A stretch of DNA of 34,388 bases. Origin: Dehalococcoidia bacterium (GTDB lineage: Bacteria; Chloroflexota; Dehalococcoidia; SM23-28-2; HRBIN24). Below the pieces are notes generated by a model. It was given only the letters and a program-made list of their open reading frames with translations. It was not told the DNA's origin and did not search any database. Below are positions 21,889 through 29,034 of the stretch, one piece after another. Both the position numbers and the translations under genes were made by a program. How positions within the stretch are numbered: the stretch's first letter is position 1; the number at the start of each line of letters is the position of its first letter. The stretch is taken from contig JANXAP010000028.1 in NCBI GenBank assembly GCA_025062275.1, positions 1-34,388 of the forward strand, read 5' to 3'.

Positions 21889-22761
21889 ATGGGGCCGGTG
21901 GCCGTCCTGGGGGCCACGGGCCAGCTGGGCTCCGACCTGTGCCGCCTGCTGGCCGAGAAGGGCCTGCCGTGCTTCCCCCTGGCCCACGCCGACCTGGACG
22001 TCTGTCAGCATGAGGAGGTCTCCCGTGTCCTGAAGGGGCTGAGGCCCCGGGTGGTGGTCAACTGCGCTGCCTTCCACCATGTGGAGCGGTGCGAGGAGGA
22101 GCCGGAGCGGGCCTTCGCCGTCAATGCCCTGGCGGTGCGCAACCTGGCCCTGGTCTGCCGCGACCTGGGCGCCCTGCTGGTTCACATCAGCACCGACTAC
22201 GTGTTCGACGGCGAGAAAGGGTCGCCCTACGTCGAGGGCGACCCCGTCTCCCCCCTCAACGCCTACGGCGTCTCCAAGGCGGCGGGGGAGTTCTTTCTGC
22301 GCGCCCTGTGCCCGGAGCACATCATCGTGCGCACCTCGGGCCTCTATGGCCATCGTGGCTCCAGCGTCAAGGGGGGCAACTTTGTGGAGACGATGCTCCG
22401 GCTGGGGGCCGAGCAGGGAGAGGTATGGGTGGTCACAGACCAGGCCCTGTCCCCCACCTATACCCGCGACCTGGCCCGGGGCCTGTGGGCGGTGGTGGAG
22501 GCGGGCGGCCGCGGCACCTACCACATCGTCAACTCCGGCCACTGCAGCTGGTACGAGTTCGCCTGTGCCATCTTCGGGCTGGCGGGGATGGAGGTGCGGG
22601 TGCACCCCGTGACCTCTGACCATTTCCCGGGGCGCGCCCGCCGCCCTCGCCTGTCGGCCCTGGAGAGCGTCCGGCTGGGGGAGCTGGGCCTGTCACCCCT
22701 CCGTCCCTGGCGGGAGGCCCTCGCCCACTACCTGGCCGGACGAGAGGCCAACGGGAGGTGA
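21889..22761 (+). CDS. rmlD: dTDP-4-dehydrorhamnose reductase-like (RmlD family)
   Basis: NAD(P)H-dependent reductase of the RmlD family, final step in dTDP-rhamnose-type synthesis. 290 aa. VLGATGQLGSDL is the nucleotide-binding motif and HADLDVCQ follows. VVNCAAFHHVERCEEEPE, HISTDYVFDG, YGVSKAAGE (Tyr/Lys pair) and VRTSGLYG are family blocks. Many family members read NAAAYTxVDxAE where this one has NCAAFHHVERCE, so the substrate may differ from rhamnose. ATG start five bases after the SDR gene. The stop lies just before the next ATG, whose GGGAGGTG is formed by the last codons here. Confidence 0.88.
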   Translation: MGPVAVLGATGQLGSDLCRLLAEKGLPCFPLAHADLDVCQHEEVSRVLKGLRPRVVVNCAAFHHVERCEEEPERAFAVNALAVRNLALVCRDLGALLVHISTDYVFDGEKGSPYVEGDPVSPLNAYGVSKAAGEFFLRALCPEHIIVRTSGLYGHRGSSVKGGNFVETMLRLGAEQGEVWVVTDQALSPTYTRDLARGLWAVVEAGGRGTYHIVNSGHCSWYEFACAIFGLAGMEVRVHPVTSDHFPGRARRPRLSALESVRLGELGLSPLRPWREALAHYLAGREANGR

Positions 22762-22766
22762 CCGGC

Positions 22767-23234
22767 ATGGACGCCTATGGCAACTTGCTCCACCTGAAGG
22801 CGGTGGAGGGCTTTGCAGAAGTGCGGGACGTGGCCCGCCGCTACGACGACGACCGCGGTCGTCGCTACTGCGACATCTTCGGCACCGTGACGGGCGACAT
22901 CAACATCACCTACTGCTATCCGGGGGTCATCACCGCCTGGCATGCCCACCGCCGTCAGTACGACGAGTGGTTCGTCATAAAGGGGGCGCTGAAGGTGGGG
23001 CTGGCCATCCCCAACGGGGACGGCACCTACCGCTGGACGTTCGTGGTGCTTTCCGAGTACGACGGCAAGGTGCTGCGCATCCCGCCGGGGGTGCTGCACG
23101 GCTGGCGCAACTTCACCAACGAGGTCGCCATCCTCATGTACCACATCTCGGAGAAGTACGATCCCCAAGACCCCGACGAACTGCGCTTCACCCTGGACGA
23201 GGTGGGCGCTGACTGGTCAACGCCCGTCAAGTAG
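22767..23234 (+). CDS. RmlC-like cupin, dTDP-sugar 3,5-epimerase family
   Basis: Cupin-fold protein of the dTDP-4-dehydrorhamnose 3,5-epimerase type, 155 aa, somewhat shorter than RmlC (about 180). The conserved core TAWHAHRRQYDEWFVIKGALK holds the His expected in the active site, and IPPGVLHGWRNF is the second cupin motif. ATG 22767 is chosen: GGGAGGTG lies about nine bases upstream, whereas the in-frame GTG at 22758 overlaps that site. Last of three linked sugar genes. RmlA and RmlB homologues are not in the window, so the activated sugar must come from elsewhere. Confidence 0.85.
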   Translation: MDAYGNLLHLKAVEGFAEVRDVARRYDDDRGRRYCDIFGTVTGDINITYCYPGVITAWHAHRRQYDEWFVIKGALKVGLAIPNGDGTYRWTFVVLSEYDGKVLRIPPGVLHGWRNFTNEVAILMYHISEKYDPQDPDELRFTLDEVGADWSTPVK

Positions 23235-23317
23235 CGCTCCCCGGTGCCACAAGGGGATTAGGGACCGCAGGCCTAGGCCCGTATGCTGGCGGCGTCGACA
23301 GCCAGGAGGTGCCAGCT

Positions 23318-24055
23318 GTGGCCTTGCGCCTGTACGGAGACGCCGCCGCCCAGAGGACGACCAGCACCATCGTCTACGCGCCGGGGCTGGCCGATAGCGG
23401 CGATATGGAGCCGGGGACGCGGAGCATCACCGCCACCAGCCGCCCGTCTTCGGCCGACTACAGCGTCAGCGTGTCCGTGCCGCCGCCGCCCGATCCCCGG
23501 GTGACGGTGCTGAGGATGGGGGTGAGGGCGCGGGTGGGGATAGCTAACTTCGGTGGCAGTCCCGCCGCCGGCGCCCTCTTCTATGCGTTGCGGGTCAACG
23601 GTGTCGACCGCCTCAGCGGCTCCTGGACTGCCCCGGGCAACCAGACGGCGGTCGAAGACCTTCAGCCAGGGGCCTTCAACCTCGGCTCCCCCAACCTGCT
23701 GGAGCTGTTCCTGTGGGTCGACCGGGGGCAGGTGGACGTCAACCTGGCCCAGGTCTGGCTGGCCGTGGGCAGCAAGCAGTCGTCCAACGCCATGGCTCCC
23801 GTCGTCCAGGTCAGGCACCAGGGCCTCGCGTCCCTGGTGGCCCAGGTGGACGTGGCCGGGGCCGGCAGCCCCACCATCGCTCTGTCCCATCCGCAGCAGC
23901 CTGCGCTGGAGATGGCAGTGGTGCAGGGGGCGGGCCTCCGCCTGCGGGTGCCGTGCGCGCTGGTGGAAAACCCCGTGCTGCTGGTGGGCGGCAGCGTGGC
24001 CACTGACCTGAACTACCTGCGGGGCCTGGTCCTCACCCTGGAAGAGCCTGCTTAG
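23318..24055 (+). CDS. Hypothetical protein, beta-rich, no family recognised
   Basis: 245 aa from GTG 23318, which has AGGAGGT eight bases upstream; a GTG at 23309 overlaps that site. I recognise no family. The sequence is poor in Cys and Lys, with many alternating hydrophobic/polar stretches (LEMAVVQGAGLRLRV, QVDVNLAQVWLAVG), suggesting beta sandwiches. A Ser/Thr/Pro-rich piece sits at about residues 35-60, ending in PPPPDP. No signal peptide or membrane helix is seen. It lies between sugar-biosynthesis genes and an FkbM methyltransferase on the same strand, but with its own 83-base upstream gap containing a 10-bp palindrome and TATGCT. Codon use is like its neighbours, supporting a real gene. 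Confidence 0.7.
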   Translation: MALRLYGDAAAQRTTSTIVYAPGLADSGDMEPGTRSITATSRPSSADYSVSVSVPPPPDPRVTVLRMGVRARVGIANFGGSPAAGALFYALRVNGVDRLSGSWTAPGNQTAVEDLQPGAFNLGSPNLLELFLWVDRGQVDVNLAQVWLAVGSKQSSNAMAPVVQVRHQGLASLVAQVDVAGAGSPTIALSHPQQPALEMAVVQGAGLRLRVPCALVENPVLLVGGSVATDLNYLRGLVLTLEEPA

Positions 24056-24119
24056 CCCCGGGCGGGGCGCATGGGCCTTCGGACAGCTATACTGGCGCCA
24101 GGAGGGCTGAAAGGCCCTC

Positions 24120-24968
24120 ATGAGGCGTCAGGCATTGTTGGCCCACTGGCAGCGCTCGCTCCTGGACTCCCTGCGGAGGTGGCGGGCTGTCCATCGCCTG
24201 GGATTTCCCCCCGAGCGCCTGGCCCAGGTTCGGACGAGGGACGGCCAGTCCCTGTTGGTGCCGGGCGAGTGCGTGGAGAACGGCCTCTATTACGCCGAGG
24301 TCTGGGAGCCTTACACCGTCTCGCTGTTCCTGGAAGAGCTGAGGCCGGGCCACACGGTGGTGGACGTAGGGGCGCACGTGGGCTACTACACCCTCATGGC
24401 CGCCAGGGCGGTGGGCCCCAGGGGCACCGTCTACGCCCTGGAGCCGGCCCCGGCCGAAGCGCGGCTGCTGCTCTGGAACGTTGCCCGCAACGGCCATGCC
24501 AACGTGCGGGTGGTGCCGAGGGCGGCGGGTGACCGTCGCGGCCGCGTCACCCTCTCCCTGTCGGGCATCTCCAGCATGCACTCCCTGGGCCGGCACGACG
24601 AGGCGGGGCCGTGGCGGGGCAGCGTCAGGGTGCCGATGGTGACGGTGGACGGCCTGCTGCGGGGCCGCCCCGTGGACGTGGTGAAGATGGACGTGGAGGG
24701 GGCGGAGCCGCTGGTGCTGAAGGGGATGCTGAGGACGGTGAGGGCTAGCCCCGGCCTGGTGATCTTCAGCGAGTTCTCGCCCCACGTCTACGGCGCCCTC
24801 TCCCTGGATGCCGAGGAGTTCGTGGCCCAGCTCATGGACCTGGGCTTCCAGGTCTGGCTGGTGGACGAGTGGGAGCGTCGGCTGGTGCCGGTGCCCAGGG
24901 GGCGGGCAGTGGAGATCTACTATTCCCTGGTGATGCGGGGCCACCTGGTCTGCCGACGGGCAGGCTAG
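24120..24968 (+). CDS. FkbM family methyltransferase
   Basis: SAM-dependent methyltransferase of the FkbM type, often O-methylating sugars or polyketides. 282 aa. The SAM motif is VVDVGAHVGYYTLMA (about residues 80-94) followed by VYALEPAPAEA, and the family signature VVKMDVEGAEPLVLKG lies at about 185-200. The N-terminus is basic and amphipathic. ATG 24120; the GGAGG at 24101-24105 is 14 bases away, but a GAGGGC/GCCCTC hairpin (24103-24108 with 24114-24119) would bring it closer or hide it. TATACT at 24088-24093 is a possible -10. Context suggests decoration of the glycan made by the preceding genes. Confidence 0.9.
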   Translation: MRRQALLAHWQRSLLDSLRRWRAVHRLGFPPERLAQVRTRDGQSLLVPGECVENGLYYAEVWEPYTVSLFLEELRPGHTVVDVGAHVGYYTLMAARAVGPRGTVYALEPAPAEARLLLWNVARNGHANVRVVPRAAGDRRGRVTLSLSGISSMHSLGRHDEAGPWRGSVRVPMVTVDGLLRGRPVDVVKMDVEGAEPLVLKGMLRTVRASPGLVIFSEFSPHVYGALSLDAEEFVAQLMDLGFQVWLVDEWERRLVPVPRGRAVEIYYSLVMRGHLVCRRAG

Positions 24969-25066
24969 GCCAGCTCTCGGCCAGGCCCTCCGGCGGCTCC
25001 AGGCAGGTCGACGACCAGACCCTGCCCGCCCGCGGCCCGTCCTCCGGCTGTGGCTGGTCTGCCCCC

Positions 25067-25855
25067 TCAGATGGCGGCGGCGACGACGGTGCGTAGCCCC
25101 ACGCTCAGCAAGGCCAGGGAGAGAGCCCGAACGATCCACCGTGCCCGCACCCGGTTGGAGAGCCAGGCCCCGGCCTGAGCGCCCCCCACGGCCCCCAGGC
25201 AGAGGGCCACGATCCTACCCACGCCGTGGCTGTAGGTCCCGGCTGCCACGTGCGACAGCACTGCCACCAGCGCGTTCACCATCAGGATGAAGTGGGAGGT
25301 GGCGGTGGCCGTATGGACAGGGAAGCGCAGCAGCTCCACCATGGCCGGCACATGCATGGTGCCTCCGCCGATGCCCAGCATGGTGGCCACGTATCCCACC
25401 CCCACGCTCAGGACCATGCCCGCGGGCAGCTGGTAGGGCGGCCGCGGCGAAGAGGTCGCGGGCGCGGCCCTTTCGGAGCCGTAGGGGCGGCCCTGGGCGC
25501 GCACCAGCAGCACCAGGGACACCAGCATCAGCGCCGTCCCGAAGGCGACCTCGAAGGCGCGGCGGGGCACATGCCCTACCGTCAGGGATCCCAGGACAGC
25601 GCCGGGCACCGTTGCCGCCGAGAAGAGCAGGGCGGCCCGGTAGTCCACACGTCGCATGCGGGCATAGGCGAGGGTGCCCGAGAAGCCGTTGGCCAGCACT
25701 ACCGCCAGGGAAGTGGCGGTGATGTAGTCGGCGCCCTCGCCCGGGTAGATGAGCAGGAGGGCGGGCACCAGCACGAAGCCGCCCCCAGCGCCGATGAAGG
25801 TGCCGATGGCCCCCACCACGGCGCCCAACAGGGCTAGGGAAAGCCACTCCAACAT
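25067..25855 (-). CDS. TauE/SafE family membrane permease
   Basis: Integral membrane protein of the sulfite exporter TauE/SafE family, 262 aa, about eight helices. The two family halves each begin with a Gly-rich segment: GTFIGAGGGFVLVPALLL near the N-terminus and TMLGIGGGTMHVPAMVELL in the second half, followed by TATSHFILMVNA. Known members export sulfite, sulfoacetate or other small organic anions; the substrate here is unknown. ATG 25855 is chosen because the protein then starts at the first helix; the longer open frame upstream shows no family features. The ribosome-binding site is weak. It is convergent with the FkbM gene and divergent from the DUF4349 gene. Confidence 0.9.
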   Translation of the reverse strand: MLEWLSLALLGAVVGAIGTFIGAGGGFVLVPALLLIYPGEGADYITATSLAVVLANGFSGTLAYARMRRVDYRAALLFSAATVPGAVLGSLTVGHVPRRAFEVAFGTALMLVSLVLLVRAQGRPYGSERAAPATSSPRPPYQLPAGMVLSVGVGYVATMLGIGGGTMHVPAMVELLRFPVHTATATSHFILMVNALVAVLSHVAAGTYSHGVGRIVALCLGAVGGAQAGAWLSNRVRARWIVRALSLALLSVGLRTVVAAAI

Positions 25856-26045
25856 AGGCCCGGTGCGGCCGGCAGAGAGGCGGGGAGCTGGCCAGCGACG
25901 ACAGCTGGACCGCCTCGGTGCTGGGAGGAGGCAGGCCGCATATCGCAAACTACGCCCCTGCAGCCCTTGGGGCAAGAGCGAGGGAACCAGTTGGCCTCCG
26001 GCCACGTCTGTAGGACAGAGGGACGTTGACCGGGAGGTGCTGCCC

Positions 26046-26960
26046 ATGCTGAGGACCCTGTCGCTGTCGCTCCTGGCTCCAGCCGTGTTGCTGGCTGCCT
26101 GCGCCGGGGCCGCCGAGGAGGTTGCCACCCCGCCCCAGCCGCCCGCAGCCGTGAAGCCCGTAGGCCCGGCCGAGGACGTCGCCGTGCCGCCTTCGGCCCC
26201 GCCGTCATCGCCAGCCGAGCGCACCGCTCCCCCCACCGGCGACGAGGGGGATAGTCTCCCCCTGAATGCCATCGGTGTCGACCGCAAGATCGTCTACAAC
26301 GCCCGCCTGGAGATGGAGGTCCAGGACGTGGACAAGGCCGTGGAGGAGGTGCAGCGAGTCGCCACCTCCCTCGGCGGGTACCTGGTGAGCGCCAGCGTGC
26401 GCGACGAGGGGCAGGGCGAGAAGCAGCGCCGTGTGGCCGAGGTCACAGTGCGGGTGGCTAGCGATGTCTACACCGATGCCCTGGCCCGGCTGCGACAACT
26501 GGCCTCCCGCGTCCGCAGCGAGACCGCTCAGAGCAACGACGTGACGGAGGAATATGCCGACCTGGAGGCCCGCCTGCGCAACCTGAGGGCCACCGAGGCG
26601 CGCTACCTGGAGCTGCTGTCCCAGGCCCGCAATCTGGGCGAGGTCCTCCAGGTGCAGGACCGCCTCAACGCTGTGCGCCTGGAGATGGAGCGGGTGCAGG
26701 GGCGCCTGAACCTGCTGCAGCGGCTCACCGACATGGCCACCATCACCGTGCGCCTGGAGCCGCCCGCGGCCGTGGAGGGTGACGCCCTCTGGCGTCCGTC
26801 GGACGTCGCTGCCGATGCCTGGGAGGCCCTGCAGGCCGTGCTGCGGGCGCTGGCCACAGCCGCCATCTACTTCGCCATCTTCGGCGGGTGGCTCGCCGTG
26901 CTGCTGGCCCTGGGGGTGCTGGCCTGGCGCCGCTGGCTGCCGGCCAGGAGGGAGGCCTGA
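26046..26960 (+). CDS. DUF4349-type lipoprotein with coiled coil and C-terminal membrane helix
   Basis: 304 aa from ATG 26046, with GGGAGGTG eight bases upstream. A lipoprotein signal peptide ends in LLAAC (Cys19), followed by a Pro/Ala-rich spacer to about residue 70. The DUF4349-like domain begins at DRKIVYNARLEMEVQDVDKA and includes LGGYLVSASV, VTVRV and a long coiled coil (about residues 165-235, rich in Leu/Arg/Glu heptads). A C-terminal membrane helix ends in a WRRW basic patch. The family's function is unknown. It is anchored outside the cytoplasmic membrane and lies just upstream of an ECF sigma/anti-sigma pair, so it may belong to an envelope-stress response, though its own 65-base gap to the sigma gene contains a separate -10. 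Confidence 0.85.
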   Translation: MLRTLSLSLLAPAVLLAACAGAAEEVATPPQPPAAVKPVGPAEDVAVPPSAPPSSPAERTAPPTGDEGDSLPLNAIGVDRKIVYNARLEMEVQDVDKAVEEVQRVATSLGGYLVSASVRDEGQGEKQRRVAEVTVRVASDVYTDALARLRQLASRVRSETAQSNDVTEEYADLEARLRNLRATEARYLELLSQARNLGEVLQVQDRLNAVRLEMERVQGRLNLLQRLTDMATITVRLEPPAAVEGDALWRPSDVAADAWEALQAVLRALATAAIYFAIFGGWLAVLLALGVLAWRRWLPARREA

Positions 26961-27009
26961 TGCGGCCGGTCGCTGGCGGGGGCGTTCGTGCCGTCTTCCC
27001 TCCTCGTGT

Positions 27010-27015
27010 TAGAAT
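27010..27015 (+). promoter_or_regulatory. TAGAAT -10 box, near-leaderless start of the sigma gene
   Basis: TAGAAT lies nine bases before the GTG start of the ECF sigma gene, so transcription would begin within a few bases of the start codon. No Shine-Dalgarno sequence is present between them and no canonical -35 is seen. Confidence 0.4.
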
Positions 27016-27024
27016 GCGGGCACT

Positions 27025-27591
27025 GTGCAGGACGAGGATGCCCTTCTATCGCGCGCCCGTAGCGGCGATCTGGACGCCTTCAATGCCCTGGTGGAGCGCT
27101 ATCAGGCGCTGGTGTATAACGTGTGCCTGAGGATGCTGGGCGAGAGGGCCGCCGCCGAGGATGCTGCCCAGAACGCCTTCATCGCCGCCTACCGTGCCCT
27201 CGGGCGTTTCCGCGGCGGCAGCTTCCGGGCCTGGCTCCTGCGCATCGCTGGCAACGCCTGCTACGACGAGCTGAGGCGGCGGCGTCGCCGTCCGCTCCCC
27301 CTGGAGGCAGCGGCGGCTGTCGCCGCACCCTCCCATGGCTCGCCGCTGCAGAGCTATCTTCAGGGGGAGTTGGCCGCGGAGATACAGCGGGGGCTGCTAC
27401 GCCTTCCTCCCGACCAGCGACTGGCCCTGGTGCTGCGGGACGTGGAGGGTCTAAGCTACGAGGAGATAGCGCGCGCTTCGGGCAGCAGCCTGGGCACAGT
27501 GAAGTCGCGCATCGCTCGCGGCCGAGCCCGCCTGCGGGAGCACCTGATGGCTGCAGGCTTCTCGCCCTCGGGGGCCTCGGAGGAGGGATAG
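27025..27591 (+). CDS. ECF-type sigma factor (RpoE/SigW-like)
   Basis: Alternative sigma factor, 188 aa. Region 2 is at about residues 8-85 (DLDAFNALVERYQALVYNVC, AEDAAQNAFIAAYRAL, FRAWLLRIAGNACYDELRRR). An Ala-rich linker follows, and region 4 is at about 120-175 (LLRLPPDQRLALVLRDVEGLSYEEIA, GTVKSRIARGRARLREHL). GTG 27025 is the only start that leaves a complete region 2; it has no ribosome-binding site, which fits a near-leaderless transcript. The gene is followed four bases later by a zinc-finger anti-sigma gene, the standard pair arrangement. Confidence 0.93.
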   Translation: MQDEDALLSRARSGDLDAFNALVERYQALVYNVCLRMLGERAAAEDAAQNAFIAAYRALGRFRGGSFRAWLLRIAGNACYDELRRRRRRPLPLEAAAAVAAPSHGSPLQSYLQGELAAEIQRGLLRLPPDQRLALVLRDVEGLSYEEIARASGSSLGTVKSRIARGRARLREHLMAAGFSPSGASEEG

Positions 27592-27595
27592 GAAC

Positions 27596-28210
27596 GTGGC
27601 CTTCGCCCCCCTCTCGCATCTGCTGCTCAGGCGCCACCTGTCGGCCTACCTGGACGGCGAGGTGCCCCCCGGCCTGCGTCGGCGCCTGGAGGGCCATCTG
27701 TCCCGCTGCTCCGCCTGTCGGCGGGAGCTGGCAGACCTGGAGGATGTGGCCAGGGCGGTGGCCTCTCTACCCCGGCAGCCACCGCCGCGCTCGTTCGCCC
27801 TGACCCCGGCCACAGCCTCCAGGCCGTCCCGGGGCCCGACGCTGGGCCTGAGACTGCTGCCTGCGGCGGCCGCCCTCTGTGCCTCGCTGTTGGCTGCCCT
27901 GGTGGCCTACGATGTCGTGGGGCCCTCGGTGCCGGAGGGAGGCCCCAACGCTCCCGCCTCGGCCCCCCGTGAGGCGCTTAAGGGGGCGCCCGAGGCCCCA
28001 TCGCCGTTGTGGCCATCGGGGCCGGGCGTCGCGGAGGCGCCGGCCTCGCCCCCGCCCGAGGCGATGCCTCAGAGGCCTCCGTCGGCTGAGAGGGAGGCCC
28101 GCGGTGGGGGACTGTCGCCGCTGCGGGTGGCCCAGCTGGCGGCGGGGGCGGCCATGGCGGCGGCCGTGGGCGGCTGGGCCATCCTCGCCCTTGCCAGACG
28201 ACGCACTTAG
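27596..28210 (+). CDS. Zinc-finger membrane anti-sigma factor
   Basis: 204 aa from GTG 27596. The N-terminal anti-sigma domain has the zinc motif His34-x3-Cys38-x2-Cys41 within LEGHLSRCSACRREL, and LSAYLDGEVP precedes it. A first membrane helix is at about residues 82-108 and a second at about 178-200, ending in a basic patch. Between them lie about 70 residues rich in Pro, Ala and Glu, probably outside the membrane. Most such proteins have a single helix, so the second is unusual. The motif and its position directly after the sigma gene make the pairing secure; it would sequester that sigma factor until an envelope signal. Confidence 0.9.
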   Translation: MAFAPLSHLLLRRHLSAYLDGEVPPGLRRRLEGHLSRCSACRRELADLEDVARAVASLPRQPPPRSFALTPATASRPSRGPTLGLRLLPAAAALCASLLAALVAYDVVGPSVPEGGPNAPASAPREALKGAPEAPSPLWPSGPGVAEAPASPPPEAMPQRPPSAEREARGGGLSPLRVAQLAAGAAMAAAVGGWAILALARRRT

Positions 28211-28218
28211 GAGGCGGC

Positions 28219-29034
28219 ATGTCCCTGCTGGACATCTTCCCCCAGCGGCTGCCCATCATCGGCATGGTGCACTTGCCGCCGCTGCCCGGCTCCCCGCGCT
28301 GGGGAGGCGACATGACGGCGGTGCTACGCAGGGCGCTGGACGATGCCATGGCCCTGGCCCAGGAGGGGGCCGATGGCCTGCTGGTGGAGAACTACGGCGA
28401 CCTGCCTTTCCTGAAGGGCCCTGTGGGCCAGGAGACGGTGGCCGCCATGGCCGTGGTCGTGCGAGCGGTGGTGGAGGCGACCGGCCTGCCGGTGGGGGTC
28501 AACGTCCTGCGCAACGACCCGTGCGCTGCCCTGGCCGTAGCCTGCGCCGCCGGAGCGCGGTTCGTGCGCACCAACGTCCACATCGGCGCCGCAGTGACGG
28601 ACCAGGGGCTGCTGGAGGGCCGGGCCGCCGAGGCCCTGCGCTACCGCCGCTGGCTGGGTTGCGAACCGGTGCTGCTGCTGGCCGACGTTAACGTCAAGCA
28701 CGGCGCCCCTCTCGGCGGCCGGAGTCTGGAGGAGACGGCACGGGACGCGGCCTATCGCGGCCTGGCCGACGGCCTCATCGTCTCCGGGCCGGCCACCGGC
28801 CTGCCGCCGACGCCCGAGGAGCTGATGCGGGTGCGACGGGCAGTCCCCGACCGCCCCCTGCTGGTGGGCAGCGGCCTCGACCCCTCCAACGCCAGGGACC
28901 TGCTGTCCCTGGCCGATGGCGCCATCGTCGGCACCTCGTTGAAGCAGGGAGGCAGGACCGAGGCGTCGGTGGAGCGGGAGCGGGTGCGGCTGCTGATGGA
29001 AGCAGTCCGGCAGGTTCGGGCCGCTCTGGGTTAG
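28219..29034 (+). CDS. btpA: BtpA family protein
   Basis: 271 aa, BtpA/SgcQ family with a predicted TIM-barrel fold. Family blocks are IIGMVHLPPLPGSP near the N-terminus, GADGLLVENYGDLPF, VGVNVLRNDP, ARFVRTNVHIGA, ADVNVKHGAPL and GSGLDPSNARDLL, DGAIVGTSLK at the C-terminus. The cyanobacterial member is needed for photosystem I accumulation, but homologues are common in non-phototrophs and their reaction is unsettled. ATG start with AGGAGG seven bases upstream, nine bases after the anti-sigma gene, so it may be cotranscribed. Its TAG stop overlaps the convergent MFS gene's TAA in TTAG. Confidence 0.9.
   Translation: MSLLDIFPQRLPIIGMVHLPPLPGSPRWGGDMTAVLRRALDDAMALAQEGADGLLVENYGDLPFLKGPVGQETVAAMAVVVRAVVEATGLPVGVNVLRNDPCAALAVACAAGARFVRTNVHIGAAVTDQGLLEGRAAEALRYRRWLGCEPVLLLADVNVKHGAPLGGRSLEETARDAAYRGLADGLIVSGPATGLPPTPEELMRVRRAVPDRPLLVGSGLDPSNARDLLSLADGAIVGTSLKQGGRTEASVERERVRLLMEAVRQVRAALG

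Noticed and set aside
24969-25066. Terminator between the convergent FkbM and TauE genes
   Set aside because: The segment is GC-rich, but I could not find a clean stem with a T-run.
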